From Saccharothrix espanaensis DSM 44229 (lineage in GTDB: Bacteria > Actinomycetota > Actinomycetes > Mycobacteriales > Pseudonocardiaceae): DNA of 64,000 nt. The notes under the pieces are model-generated. The model did no database searches and was not told the DNA's origin. It was given only the letters and a program-made list of their open reading frames with translations. The stretch covers positions 4,340,001 through 4,404,000 of the forward strand of contig NC_019673.1 of the NCBI RefSeq assembly GCF_000328705.1, in the 5' to 3' direction. The translations under genes and the position numbers were made by a program. Below are positions 31,184 through 39,341 of this stretch, in pieces; position 1 is the first letter of the stretch; every line of letters begins with the position of its first letter.

Positions 31184-33164
31184 ACTGGAAGCCGCGGCCG
31201 GTGGTCGGCACCAGGGCCAGTGGGTGGACGTCGGTGGCGAACGCGGTCGCGGCGGTCGTCGGGCGTGGGTGGTGGACGGGGGTCGGGCGGTCGAAGGCTC
31301 CTTCGGTGAAGAGGTCTTCCATGAGCAGGTCGACCTTGTCCTCCGTCACCGACGGCATCACGAACACGTGGGCGTAGTGGCGTGGTTCGCCCGCGTTGGT
31401 GTTCATCGGCTGGCACGACAGGGACCACTTCTCGATGAGCCGGTCGTGCGGTCGGCGGAAGCGGACCGTCAGGGCCATCGGGCTGCGGTCCACGTACAGG
31501 CCGCCTTCGGGTAGGCGGTCTTCGCGGTCCAGGCGGTCTTCCAGTTCGCGCAGGGAGCTTTCCAGGTACCGGGTCGTGCGCAACGCCCGCACGGCGGCCG
31601 CCGCGTGTTCCCGGGTGGACTTGGACGCCAAGTGGTTCCACAGCACCAACGGCGACAGGCCGTTGCGCGATCCGGCGAACGTGGTGTCCGGCGAGCCCGT
31701 GTACGCGGGTGTCGCCGCCGGCTCCACGCGGAACTTGTTCTTCGTCATGAACACGCCGCACGGGAACGGCGCGCCGGCCCACTTGTGGCCGCTCATCACC
31801 AACGAGCCGACCACGTCCACGCCGTCGACTCGCAGCCCGAAGTCGAACTCGGGGACCTTGCCCTTCAGCTCCCGGTGCAACGCGATGGCCAGTTCGCTGG
31901 TGGGGTCCTCCTCGGCCGCCTGCCGCAGGAACGGCATGATCCCGGCACCCAGCGCCCCGTCCACGTGCACCCAGAAGCCGCGCCGGCGGTCGGTGCGCCC
32001 CGGCTCGAACTCGATCTCGCGCTCCAGCAGGCCGTGCTGCCGCAGGATCGGGATCAGTCGGGCGGCGACCTTCTCGACGTTGTCGTACGCGCCCTTGAAC
32101 GTGGTGCCGAAGTTGAGCAGCAGCAGGACCGGGTGGCCGCGCTCGGCGAAGAACCGGACCAGCGCCTCCAGCTTGTCGACGTCGATCTCGCCGCTGCCGT
32201 CCGCGCCGCCCTTGGACGGCACCTCCATCGGCCACCGGTCGGCGATCGGGCACTGGCCCGGGTACTCGGTGGTGCCGATCGCGCCGAACGTGTCGATCGC
32301 CAGCGTCCGCACGGCCTTGATCACCGAGTAGTGGGTGTCCTCGGAGTAGAACGCCACCGGCCGGTAGGCGTTGCGCGGGTCGGCCGTCGGCGAGTCGCCG
32401 TCCCGGGCCGCCGGCACCAGCCGCGCGGGCGGCGCGGCCTGCACGTACACCATCTGCGACGTCGACGGGTCGGACCCGCCGTCGGGCGCGCCGATCAGCT
32501 TGCGCCCCGACAGGTAGTCACGCGCGGAGGCCAGCGCGTACAGGTTGCCCTCGGTCGACCCCATCGTCAGCACGTAACCCCAGTAGCTGTCGGGGTTCTC
32601 GGCGTCGTAAGGGCACTCCGCCCGCCACAGCGAGGCGTAGCGGTCCAGCACCGCGCGTTCCACGACCTTCGTGTTGGGTTTGTAGTTGCCCTGCTGGAAC
32701 GGGTCGCCGACGTTGTTGAGGTGGAAGTCGAGGAACCGGGCGAGGTCCTGCTGCGCGTGCCCCATGTCCTGGTTGCCTTGGAAGCCCACCATGTGCTCGT
32801 GCTTGCCGACCAGGTACGTCTCCAGCGTGTTGAGCGCGCGCTTGCGCTGCTGCGAGGTCAGCCCTGCGGCGGGGATCTCGAACTCCGCGTCGTCGGGCTC
32901 GCCGTCCGCCGGGCGGGTTCCTCCGGCGGCGGGGTCGGGGTTGCGGGGAGCCGGGGCGGTGGGCGTCGAAGTCTGCGCTCGCGGTGCGCCCACCGCAGAG
33001 GTGTCCCATGGCGGTTTGTCCGGAACGGGCTTCGCCGGTACTGGTGTGGTGCGCGCCGGCCCGTGGTCGACGGGTTCGACGGGGATCGGCGGATCAGGCC
33101 ACGTCGCGTCCGTGGTCGCGCTGCGCGGGCCAGGGTGCCGTTCCTCGCTGATGTGCCGGCTCAT
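31182..33164 (-). CDS. PLP-dependent group II amino acid decarboxylase, histidine-decarboxylase-like
   Basis: 660 residues. After about 95 proline-rich residues, the catalytic part has the group II decarboxylase elements: YVLTMGSTEGNLYALASAR, FYSEDTHYSVIKAVRTLA, LLLLNFGTTFKGAYDNVEK (G/T phosphate pocket), WVHVDGALGAGIMPFLRQ (PLP ring Asp), and the Schiff-base Lys461 in VMSGHKWAGAPFPCGVFM. The SGHK and HVDGALG context resembles bacterial PLP histidine decarboxylases (AngH type) more than glutamate decarboxylases. Substrate and product are inferred only. ATG 33164 is preceded by GGGAGA. The long disordered N-terminal extension is unusual. Monocistronic, downstream of lutC. Confidence 0.78.
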   Translation of the reverse strand: MSRHISEERHPGPRSATTDATWPDPPIPVEPVDHGPARTTPVPAKPVPDKPPWDTSAVGAPRAQTSTPTAPAPRNPDPAAGGTRPADGEPDDAEFEIPAAGLTSQQRKRALNTLETYLVGKHEHMVGFQGNQDMGHAQQDLARFLDFHLNNVGDPFQQGNYKPNTKVVERAVLDRYASLWRAECPYDAENPDSYWGYVLTMGSTEGNLYALASARDYLSGRKLIGAPDGGSDPSTSQMVYVQAAPPARLVPAARDGDSPTADPRNAYRPVAFYSEDTHYSVIKAVRTLAIDTFGAIGTTEYPGQCPIADRWPMEVPSKGGADGSGEIDVDKLEALVRFFAERGHPVLLLLNFGTTFKGAYDNVEKVAARLIPILRQHGLLEREIEFEPGRTDRRRGFWVHVDGALGAGIMPFLRQAAEEDPTSELAIALHRELKGKVPEFDFGLRVDGVDVVGSLVMSGHKWAGAPFPCGVFMTKNKFRVEPAATPAYTGSPDTTFAGSRNGLSPLVLWNHLASKSTREHAAAAVRALRTTRYLESSLRELEDRLDREDRLPEGGLYVDRSPMALTVRFRRPHDRLIEKWSLSCQPMNTNAGEPRHYAHVFVMPSVTEDKVDLLMEDLFTEGAFDRPTPVHHPRPTTAATAFATDVHPLALVPTTGRGFQ

Positions 33165-33366
33165 GCTGTCTTCTCCCGACCAGGGCTCGACCGTGCTCCG
33201 TCCGCCGGTCGACAGTGCCACGGGCGGTTGGGTGCACCCCAGATCGGCGCGGGTTGATTCGCCGGACCGTGGCACGGCGTCACCTGGGTGTCGCAACCGG
33301 TTCGTCGCGCGGGGTGAGCGAACGGCCGGTGGGACACCGACAGGTGACACCCCGGTTTCCGTGGGG

Positions 33367-33954
33367 TCAGAGCGCGACGACCACGACCAGCGTGCGGGGG
33401 CCGTGCACGCCCTCGACCCGTTCCAGCTCGATGTCGCTGGTGGCCGACGGACCGCTGATCCACGTCTGGGTGCGGACCCCGGCCAGGGCGGTGACCGCGT
33501 CGGGCACGTCGGCCACGATCCGGTCCCGGGGCACGACCACCAGGTGGTAGTCGGGCAGCAGGGTCAGCGCCCGGACGCCCTGGTCGGGGGCGTCGTGGTC
33601 GAGCACGATCGTGCCCGTCGCGGCCACCGCCACGTGGCAGCCGGTGACCACGGCGTCCGCCGCCTCCGCCGACGACGTGCGCACCTGCGCCGGCACCCAC
33701 TCGTCCGGCACTCCCGGCGGGGTCACCACGGCGGACGCGCCGCGTGCGCGCAGGGCCTCGGCGACGGCGGCCGGCACGTCGGCGGCGGGCACCGCGTGGA
33801 CCTCGGCCCGGTAGTCGCGGACCCGCTCGGCGAACAGCTCGACCTCGCCGGGCCCGCGCTCGCGGCGGTAGTCGTGCGGGACGACCGGCGCGGCCGGGCG
33901 GTCGGCGAGCGCGCGGGTGACGCGGGCCAGTACCTCGTCGCGGGCGCTGCTCAC
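33367..33954 (-). CDS. lutC: LUD-domain protein LutC
   Basis: 195 residues of the LUD (lactate utilisation) domain family: ARDEVLARVTRALADRPAAP at the start, HDYRRERGPGEVELFAERVRD, CHVAVAATGTIVLDHDAPDQ, and a C-terminal TWISGPSATSDIELERVEGVHGPR, split here by family-conserved residues SATSDIE. LutC is part of the LutABC iron-sulfur lactate-oxidising complex, which converts L-lactate to pyruvate. GTG 33954 overlaps the lutB stop (GTGA). It is the last gene of the operon. Confidence 0.93.
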   Translation of the reverse strand: MSSARDEVLARVTRALADRPAAPVVPHDYRRERGPGEVELFAERVRDYRAEVHAVPAADVPAAVAEALRARGASAVVTPPGVPDEWVPAQVRTSSAEAADAVVTGCHVAVAATGTIVLDHDAPDQGVRALTLLPDYHLVVVPRDRIVADVPDAVTALAGVRTQTWISGPSATSDIELERVEGVHGPRTLVVVVAL

Positions 33955-35357
33955 CGGGACTCCCACCAGTCGCCGAAGGTCTGCCGCGGCGGCCGGGGCA
34001 GGTCGCGCGCGTCGGTCCAGGCCGACAGCGGCGGGGGGAGCCGTCCGATGCGGTCGCGGCGGCGGCCCAGCGCCCGGCCGAACCGGCCCGCGCGCAGGAC
34101 CCGCCGCCACCGCTTCGCGTCGGACATCACCCACGCCACGGCGCGCATCGCCGCCGCCTCGGCGTTCACGCCCTCGGACTCGGTCACCTTCTCCCGCAGG
34201 TGCACCAGCATCGACGGGATGTCGATCGCGACCGGGCACACGTCGTAGCAGACGCCGCACAGCGACGACGCGAACGGCAGCGTCCGGTTGTGCTCCACGC
34301 CGGTCAGCTGTGGTGACAGCACCGCGCCGATCGGGCCGGGGTAGACCGACCCGTAGGCGTGGCCGCCGGTGCGCTCGTACACCGGGCACGAGTTCAGGCA
34401 CGCCGAGCACCGGATGCAGCGCAACGCCGCCCGCCCGGCCGGGTCCGACAGGGTGGCCGCCCGGCCGTTGTCCACCAGCACGACGTGGCCGGTCTGCCCT
34501 TCGGTCGGGCCGGTCCACACCGACGTGTAGGGGTTCATCCGCTCGCCCGTGGACGAGCGGGGGAGCAGTTGCAGGAACACCTCCAGGTCCTGCCACGTGG
34601 GCACCAGCTTCTCGATGCCGACCACGCTGATCAGGGTGCGCGGCAGGGTCAGGCACATCCGGCCGTTGCCCTCGGACTCGACCACGACCAGCGCGCCGCT
34701 GTCGGCCACCGCGAAGTTGGCGCCGGACACCGCCACGTCCACGGTGGTGAACTTGTGCCGCAGGTACTTGCGCGCCGCCTCCGCGAGCGCGCGCGGGTCG
34801 TCGGTCAGGTCCGGGTCCACGCCGGGCATCTCGCGCCTGAACAGGTCGCGGATCTCCGCGCGGCCCTTGTGGATCGCGGGCACCAGGATGTGGCTGGGCT
34901 TGTCGTCGGCGAGTTGCACGATCAACTCGGCCAGGTCCGTCTCGACCGCCCGGATGCCGGCCGCGGCCAGCGCCTCGTTGAGGCCGATCTCCGCGGTGGC
35001 CATGGACTTGACCTTGATCACCTCGGTGCTGCCGGTCGCCGTGACCAGGTCGGTGATGATCCGGTTCGCCTCGGCGGCGTCGCGCGCCCAGTGCACGGTG
35101 GTGCCGCGCTCGGTGAGCGCCGCCTCCAGCCGCAGCAGGTGGGTGGGCAGGTCGGCCAGCACGGAGTCCTTGATCGCCGCGCCGGCGGCCCGCAGCCGCG
35201 TCCAGTCGGGCAGTTCCGCGACGACCGCCGCCCGCTTGGCCCGGATCGTGCCGGTGGCCTTGGTCAGGTTGCGCCGCATCTGCGCGTTCTCCAGGCCGGC
35301 GCGCGCGGCCACCGGGAACGGCTCGCCGCTGAGCGTGGGCATGCCCAGGAACGTCAT
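33951..35357 (-). CDS. lutB: Iron-sulfur lactate oxidation protein LutB
   Basis: 468 residues: an N-terminal LUD domain (GTTVHWARDAAEANRIITDL, EVIKVKSMATAEIGLNEAL, ANFAVADSGALVVVESEGNG) and a C-terminal ferredoxin-like part with two cluster motifs, CIRCSACLNSCPVYERTG and CGVCYDVCPVAIDIPS. This is the [4Fe-4S] electron-transfer subunit of LutABC. The start ATG 35357 overlaps the stop of a 28-codon mini-ORF that itself overlaps the lutA stop. The GGAGGGGG ribosome site lies inside the mini-ORF. Confidence 0.94.
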   Translation of the reverse strand: MTFLGMPTLSGEPFPVAARAGLENAQMRRNLTKATGTIRAKRAAVVAELPDWTRLRAAGAAIKDSVLADLPTHLLRLEAALTERGTTVHWARDAAEANRIITDLVTATGSTEVIKVKSMATAEIGLNEALAAAGIRAVETDLAELIVQLADDKPSHILVPAIHKGRAEIRDLFRREMPGVDPDLTDDPRALAEAARKYLRHKFTTVDVAVSGANFAVADSGALVVVESEGNGRMCLTLPRTLISVVGIEKLVPTWQDLEVFLQLLPRSSTGERMNPYTSVWTGPTEGQTGHVVLVDNGRAATLSDPAGRAALRCIRCSACLNSCPVYERTGGHAYGSVYPGPIGAVLSPQLTGVEHNRTLPFASSLCGVCYDVCPVAIDIPSMLVHLREKVTESEGVNAEAAAMRAVAWVMSDAKRWRRVLRAGRFGRALGRRRDRIGRLPPPLSAWTDARDLPRPPRQTFGDWWESR

Positions 35358-35440
35358 CGCGCCCCCTCCGCCGGTCGCTTCCCGATGCGCGCGGTCGGGG
35401 GTGGCTCGCTGCGGGGGGTGGTCACGGCGGGGGAGGTCAT
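35354..35440 (-). CDS. 28-aa mini-ORF bridging lutA and lutB
   Basis: A 28-codon frame starting MTSPAVTTPRSEPPPTAR and ending EGAR. Its ATG overlaps the lutA stop (ATGA) and its TGA overlaps the lutB ATG (TGATG). Both overlaps have the geometry of translational coupling, so the mini-ORF would let ribosomes pass from lutA to lutB without a gap. Third positions are G/C in most codons. Whether the peptide has a role is unknown; it may exist only to couple expression. Confidence 0.4.
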   Translation of the reverse strand: MTSPAVTTPRSEPPPTARIGKRPAEGAR

Positions 35441-36189
35441 CGCGCCACCTCGGCGGGCCGGTCGGCGGTGCTCGCCAGGACCTGGGCCAGGTGCAGCGGA
35501 CGCACTCCGGCGCGCAGCCTGCTCAGGCCGCCGCCGATGTGCATCAGGCACGACGAGTCGCCCGCCGTGAGCACCCGCGCGCCGGTGTCGAGCACCGCCC
35601 GCATCTTGTCCGCGAGCATCGCCGTGGACGTGTCGGCGTTCTTGACCGCGAAGGTGCCGCCGAACCCGCAGCACGTCTCGGCGGCCGGCAGTTCGACCAG
35701 GTCGATGCCGCGCACCTCGCGCAGCAGCCGCAGCGGCCGGTCGCCGACGCGCAGGACGCGCAGCGAGTGGCACGTGGGGTGGTAGGTGACCCGGTGCGGG
35801 AAGTACGCGCCGACATCGGTCACGCCCAGCACGTCGACCAGGAACTCCGACAGCTCGTAGGTCCGCTCCGCGATCCGCTCCGCCTCGTCGCCCAGGCCGG
35901 CGTCGCCGTGCGCACGGGCCACGTGGGCGTGCTGGTGGCGGACGGACCCCGCGCACGAGCCGGACGGGGCCACCACCACGTCGGCGTCCGCGAACGCCCG
36001 CACGTGGTTGCGCACGATCGGCAGCGCCTGCCCGGCGTACCCGGTGTTGACGTGCATCTGGCCGCAGCACGTCTGCCCGCGCGGCACGACGACCTCGTGG
36101 CCGAGGCGTTCCAGCAGCGCGACGGTGGCCTTGCCGACGTCCGGGAACAGGCCGTCCACGAGGCAGGTGACGAACAGCGCGACTCTCAC
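35437..36189 (-). CDS. lutA: (Fe-S)-binding protein LutA
   Basis: 250 residues with two CCG-type domains of the heterodisulfide-reductase family: VALFVTCLVDGLFPDV, RGQTCCGQMHVNTGY, VAPSGSCAGSVR and TYHPTCHSLRVLRVGD, AETCCGFGGTFAVKNAD, AGDSSCLMHIGG. These Cys motifs bind a noncubane or [4Fe-4S] cluster. It is the first gene of lutABC. The GTG at 36189 (VRVALF) is chosen; GTG 36198 would add three residues. The promoter contains twin 15-bp palindromes. Confidence 0.93.
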   Translation of the reverse strand: MRVALFVTCLVDGLFPDVGKATVALLERLGHEVVVPRGQTCCGQMHVNTGYAGQALPIVRNHVRAFADADVVVAPSGSCAGSVRHQHAHVARAHGDAGLGDEAERIAERTYELSEFLVDVLGVTDVGAYFPHRVTYHPTCHSLRVLRVGDRPLRLLREVRGIDLVELPAAETCCGFGGTFAVKNADTSTAMLADKMRAVLDTGARVLTAGDSSCLMHIGGGLSRLRAGVRPLHLAQVLASTADRPAEVAR

Positions 36190-36207
36190 GGCGTCCACAC
36201 TAGGCTG

Positions 36208-36244
36208 TGTGGTCAGACCACACCAGGGCTGTGGTCCGACCACA
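36208..36244. promoter_or_regulatory. Twin FadR/LldR-type operators between lutA and the regulator
   Basis: Two near-identical 15-bp palindromes, TGTGGTCAGACCACA (36208-36222) and TGTGGTCCGACCACA (36230-36244), centres 22 bp apart (two helical turns). TGGTC-N-GACCA is the known recognition pattern of FadR-subfamily GntR regulators such as lactate regulators. They sit between the divergent lutA and regulator genes and so can control both. Confidence 0.8.
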
Positions 36245-36259
36245 CGGAGGAGGCGTCGG

Positions 36260-36961
36260 GTGAACGGTTACGCGGCCGTGCTGCGGCACGTCGAGGACCA
36301 GCTCGCGGCGGGCCGCCTGACCGTCGGCGGGCAGCTGCCCGCCGAACGGCGGCTCGCCGAGCAGCTCGGCGTCAGCCGGCCCACCGTGCGCGAGGCGATC
36401 CGCGTGCTCCAGGCCCTCGGCGTGGTGCGCAGCGGCGTCGGGTCGGGCCCGGACGCGGGCACCACCGTCATCGCCGACCCGGCCGGCGGCCTGGGCACCG
36501 CGCTGCGGCTGCACCTGGCCACCCGCCGGCTGCCGCTGGCCGACCTGGTCGGCACCCGGGTGATGATCGAGGGCCACTCGGCACGGGCCGCCGCCGGCGT
36601 CCGGGACTGCGCCGAGCTGGACCGCGCCGCCGACCTGCTCGACCGGATGGACGACCCGGAGCTGGACGCCGACGCGTTCCACCAGCTCGACGCCGATTTC
36701 CACGTGGCGCTCACGGCGGCGGCGGGCAACGCGGTGAACACCGCCGTGATGGCCGCCCTGCGCGACGCCATCCACACCACCGTGCTCGACGCCGTCGCCA
36801 CGCTCCCGGACTGGAACCGCACCGCCGTGCGGCTGCGCCGTGAACACCGGGGCGTGCTGCGGGCGATCCGAGCCGGTGACGGCGACACGGCGGCCCAACG
36901 CGTCACCCGGCACGTAGAGGGCTTCTACCGCGAATGGGCACGCCACGCGGACCCGGCGTAA
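36260..36961 (+). CDS. FadR-subfamily GntR regulator, probable lactate-operon regulator
   Basis: 233 residues: winged HTH AAGRLTVGGQLPAERRLAEQ, LGVSRPTVREAIRVLQALGV, GVGSGPDAGTTV, then an FCD-type helical domain with metal-binding type residues (DADAFHQLDADFHVAL, RREHRGVLRAIRAGD). GTG 36260 follows GGAGGAGG. Its divergent position and the twin operators indicate that it represses lutABC and itself, with lactate as the expected inducer (inference from family). Confidence 0.88.
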   Translation: MNGYAAVLRHVEDQLAAGRLTVGGQLPAERRLAEQLGVSRPTVREAIRVLQALGVVRSGVGSGPDAGTTVIADPAGGLGTALRLHLATRRLPLADLVGTRVMIEGHSARAAAGVRDCAELDRAADLLDRMDDPELDADAFHQLDADFHVALTAAAGNAVNTAVMAALRDAIHTTVLDAVATLPDWNRTAVRLRREHRGVLRAIRAGDGDTAAQRVTRHVEGFYREWARHADPA

Positions 36962-37044
36962 CGCGCGGATCTGGCGTGAAGTGGGTCCGCGTGCTGCGGG
37001 GCTCTCGCGGCGGCGGAGACTCCGGGGGAGCGGCGGTAACCGCA

Positions 37045-38529
37045 CTAGCGCTTGCCGTCCCACAAAGCGCGGGCGTGAGGGCGGGGGTCGTCCACGACGG
37101 TCGACGGGGTGTCGAAAACCATCGTGGCGCGGCGCGCGGTGTCGTACTCGGGCCAGCCAGGGTCGCCGGTCGTCACGAACGACACCCAGGCCGCGTGCAC
37201 GGTGTCGGCGAGGTCCTGCGGCGGCCCGTCGCCCAGCAGCGGCGCGACTGCCGGGTCGGCCAGGTTGTCGAAGACGAACGGGATTTCCAGGCTGTGGCAC
37301 GCGCCGAGCCGGCCGTCGAACGTCGGCGGTCGCCAGGCGAACTCGTAGACGTGCGTGCGGCCGGTCGCGCCGGCGCGCGCCTCGGCCAGCCGGATCGCGG
37401 GCAGCCGGTAGAACCAGTCGGTGGACAGGTCGGCCATGATGTCGCCCGCCGACGCGTCGGCGTCCTCCGCGCGGTACGCGGCGAGCGCCTCCTGCGGGTC
37501 GAGGCCGTAGCGGGCGGCGGTGGCCAGCAGGAGCGGCTCGCCGATCAGGCCCTGCATCCCGGTCGGCACGGTGAAGAACCGGAACTCGTCGCGGTTGGTG
37601 CCCACCAGGACGTCCACCCCCGCGCCCGCGCCGGCGGCGATCGCCTCGATCGGCGGCACGGGTAGCAGGTCGCCGTCCACGACGGGTTCGAACGGCATCA
37701 CGTTCAGCGCCACCTCGCCCCACTCCGCCGGATCCGGGGTGACCTGGCCGCGCAGCTCCTGCGCGGCGGCGGTGAGCCGGTCCAGCGGCACGGCGGCCAG
37801 CGCCTCGCGGGTCGCCGGGACGCCGAGCACCCCGGCCAGCCGGTGGGCGACGGCGCGGGCGGTGTCCGGGCCGAGCACGTGGTGCGCCGCGCCGCTCTGC
37901 AACGCGGCCCGGTGGAACAGCCCGGCCGAGAGCGGCGCGGAGAGCAGCGCGCCGATGCCCATCGCCCCGGCCGACTCGCCGAACACCGTGACGGCGTCCG
38001 GGTCGCCGCCGAACGCGGCGATCTCGGCGCGCACCCAGGCCAGCGCGGCGAGCTGGTCGAGCAGGCCGAGGTTGGCCGGGTCGCCGCGCTCGCCCAGGTG
38101 CAGGAAGCCGTCCGGGCCCAGCCGGTAGTTCACCGTCACGCAGACCACGCCGTCGCGGGCGAACCGGCCGCCGTCGTAGAGCGGCACCGAGCCCGAGCCG
38201 TTGGCGAACGCGCCGCCGTGCAGCCACACCGCGACCGGCCGCCGGCCGGCCGGGTCGGGCGTCCAGACGTTGAGGTTCAGGCACTCGTCGCCCGGGATGT
38301 CGACCTCGGGGATCAGCGCGTCGAACGGCGGCGTGTACGGGGCTTTCGGCGCGGTGGGCCCGAACTCGACGGCGTCGCGCACGCCCTCCCACGGCTGGAC
38401 CGGCCGCGGTGGCAGGAAACGGTTCGGGCCGAACGGCGGCGCGGCGTACGGGACTCCCTTGAACACCGCGATGCCGTCGTCGGTCGTGGTGCCGCGCAGG
38501 ACGCCGTGGCTGGTCTGGACGGTGGTCAT
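37045..38529 (-). CDS. Type B carboxylesterase
   Basis: 494 residues of the carboxylesterase/lipase type B (alpha/beta hydrolase) family: GVLRGTTTDDGIAVFKGVPY at the start, DECLNLNVWTP, oxyanion hole VAVWLHGGAFANGSG, and the nucleophile VTVFGESAGAM (Ser186), with later Glu in GTNRDEFRFF and His in GACHSLEIPFVF. The triad is complete. Broad ester hydrolysis is expected. It lies downstream of a TetR gene on the same strand (31 bp gap), so is probably co-transcribed with it. Convergent with the GntR gene. Confidence 0.9.
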   Translation of the reverse strand: MTTVQTSHGVLRGTTTDDGIAVFKGVPYAAPPFGPNRFLPPRPVQPWEGVRDAVEFGPTAPKAPYTPPFDALIPEVDIPGDECLNLNVWTPDPAGRRPVAVWLHGGAFANGSGSVPLYDGGRFARDGVVCVTVNYRLGPDGFLHLGERGDPANLGLLDQLAALAWVRAEIAAFGGDPDAVTVFGESAGAMGIGALLSAPLSAGLFHRAALQSGAAHHVLGPDTARAVAHRLAGVLGVPATREALAAVPLDRLTAAAQELRGQVTPDPAEWGEVALNVMPFEPVVDGDLLPVPPIEAIAAGAGAGVDVLVGTNRDEFRFFTVPTGMQGLIGEPLLLATAARYGLDPQEALAAYRAEDADASAGDIMADLSTDWFYRLPAIRLAEARAGATGRTHVYEFAWRPPTFDGRLGACHSLEIPFVFDNLADPAVAPLLGDGPPQDLADTVHAAWVSFVTTGDPGWPEYDTARRATMVFDTPSTVVDDPRPHARALWDGKR

Positions 38530-38560
38530 CGGGGTGCCTTCCTTTGCCTGGTCGGGGTGG

Positions 38561-39202
38561 TCAGCTGTCGAGGCCGACGATCCGCAGCGCGAACCGCGCG
38601 TAGTGGTCGGCGACCACGTCCGCCGGGTACGGCTGGTCCGGGCCGAACCACTGGGCGACCTGCATGTCCATGCCGCCGATGGCGATGGCGGCCAGCGTCG
38701 GGTCCGGCACGGAGAACGTCCCGTCGGCCACGCCCTGCGCCATCACGTCGTGCATCAACCGGCGGCACGCCTCGCGCAGCTCCAGCGACGGCGCGAGCTG
38801 GGCCGGGGCCAGCGCGTGCAGCTCGCTGTTGGTCACCGCGGCCAGCAGCGGGTAGCGGGCGTGCGCCAGGACGTGCGCGCGGACCAGCGCGGCCAGTTGC
38901 GCCGCCGGGTCGGCCTCGCAGCGGCGCAGCGCGTCGGTCAGCCGGGTGTGCAGCTCGCGGTGGCCGATCAGGACCAGCTCGGCGAGCACGTGCTCCTTGG
39001 ACGGGTAGTGCGAGTAGAGCGTGGCGGAGTTGATGCCGACCCGGTCCGCGAGCCGGCGGATCGACGTGCCGTGGAAGCCGGTCTCGGCGTAGAGGGCGAG
39101 CGCGGCCTTCAGGATCCGGCCGCGGGTGCCCGCCGGGGTCACGCCCTCGGGCAGCTCGGCGGCCACCGCCGCGACCCGGCGCGGCTGCCAACCCTCGTCC
39201 AC
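38561..39202 (-). CDS. TetR-family transcriptional regulator
   Basis: 213 residues. The HTH reads RGRILKAALALYAETGFHGT, SIRRLADRVGINSATLYSHY, PSKEHVLAELV, a full TetR DNA-binding domain. The C-terminal ligand domain resembles acyl-CoA-responsive regulators of fatty acid degradation. GTG 39202 follows AAGGAGG. It is divergent from a fatty acyl-CoA ligase with two ACCGATCGATCGG palindromes between. It most likely represses both directions and is released by an acyl-CoA; that is inference. Confidence 0.88.
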   Translation of the reverse strand: MDEGWQPRRVAAVAAELPEGVTPAGTRGRILKAALALYAETGFHGTSIRRLADRVGINSATLYSHYPSKEHVLAELVLIGHRELHTRLTDALRRCEADPAAQLAALVRAHVLAHARYPLLAAVTNSELHALAPAQLAPSLELREACRRLMHDVMAQGVADGTFSVPDPTLAAIAIGGMDMQVAQWFGPDQPYPADVVADHYARFALRIVGLDS

Positions 39203-39227
39203 GTGCGCCTCCTTGGTTCAACACCGA

Positions 39228-39295
39228 CCGATCGATCGGCGGTGTGGCGTCAAACACGGATGTTATCGTAAAAGTGAGCCAACCGATCGATCGGT
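39228..39295. promoter_or_regulatory. Twin TetR operators (CCGATCGATCGG)
   Basis: Perfect 12-bp palindromes CCGATCGATCGG at 39228-39239 and 39283-39294, the second extended to 14 bp (ACCGATCGATCGGT), centres 55 bp apart. One sits next to the TetR start and one near the acyl-CoA ligase promoter. The AT-rich segment between (39255-39275) is likely promoter DNA. Confidence 0.75.
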
Positions 39296-39341
39296 AGGCA
39301 CCGCTTGAGCCGCGTGTCGGCGATGTCGGAGGAGACCGCGC

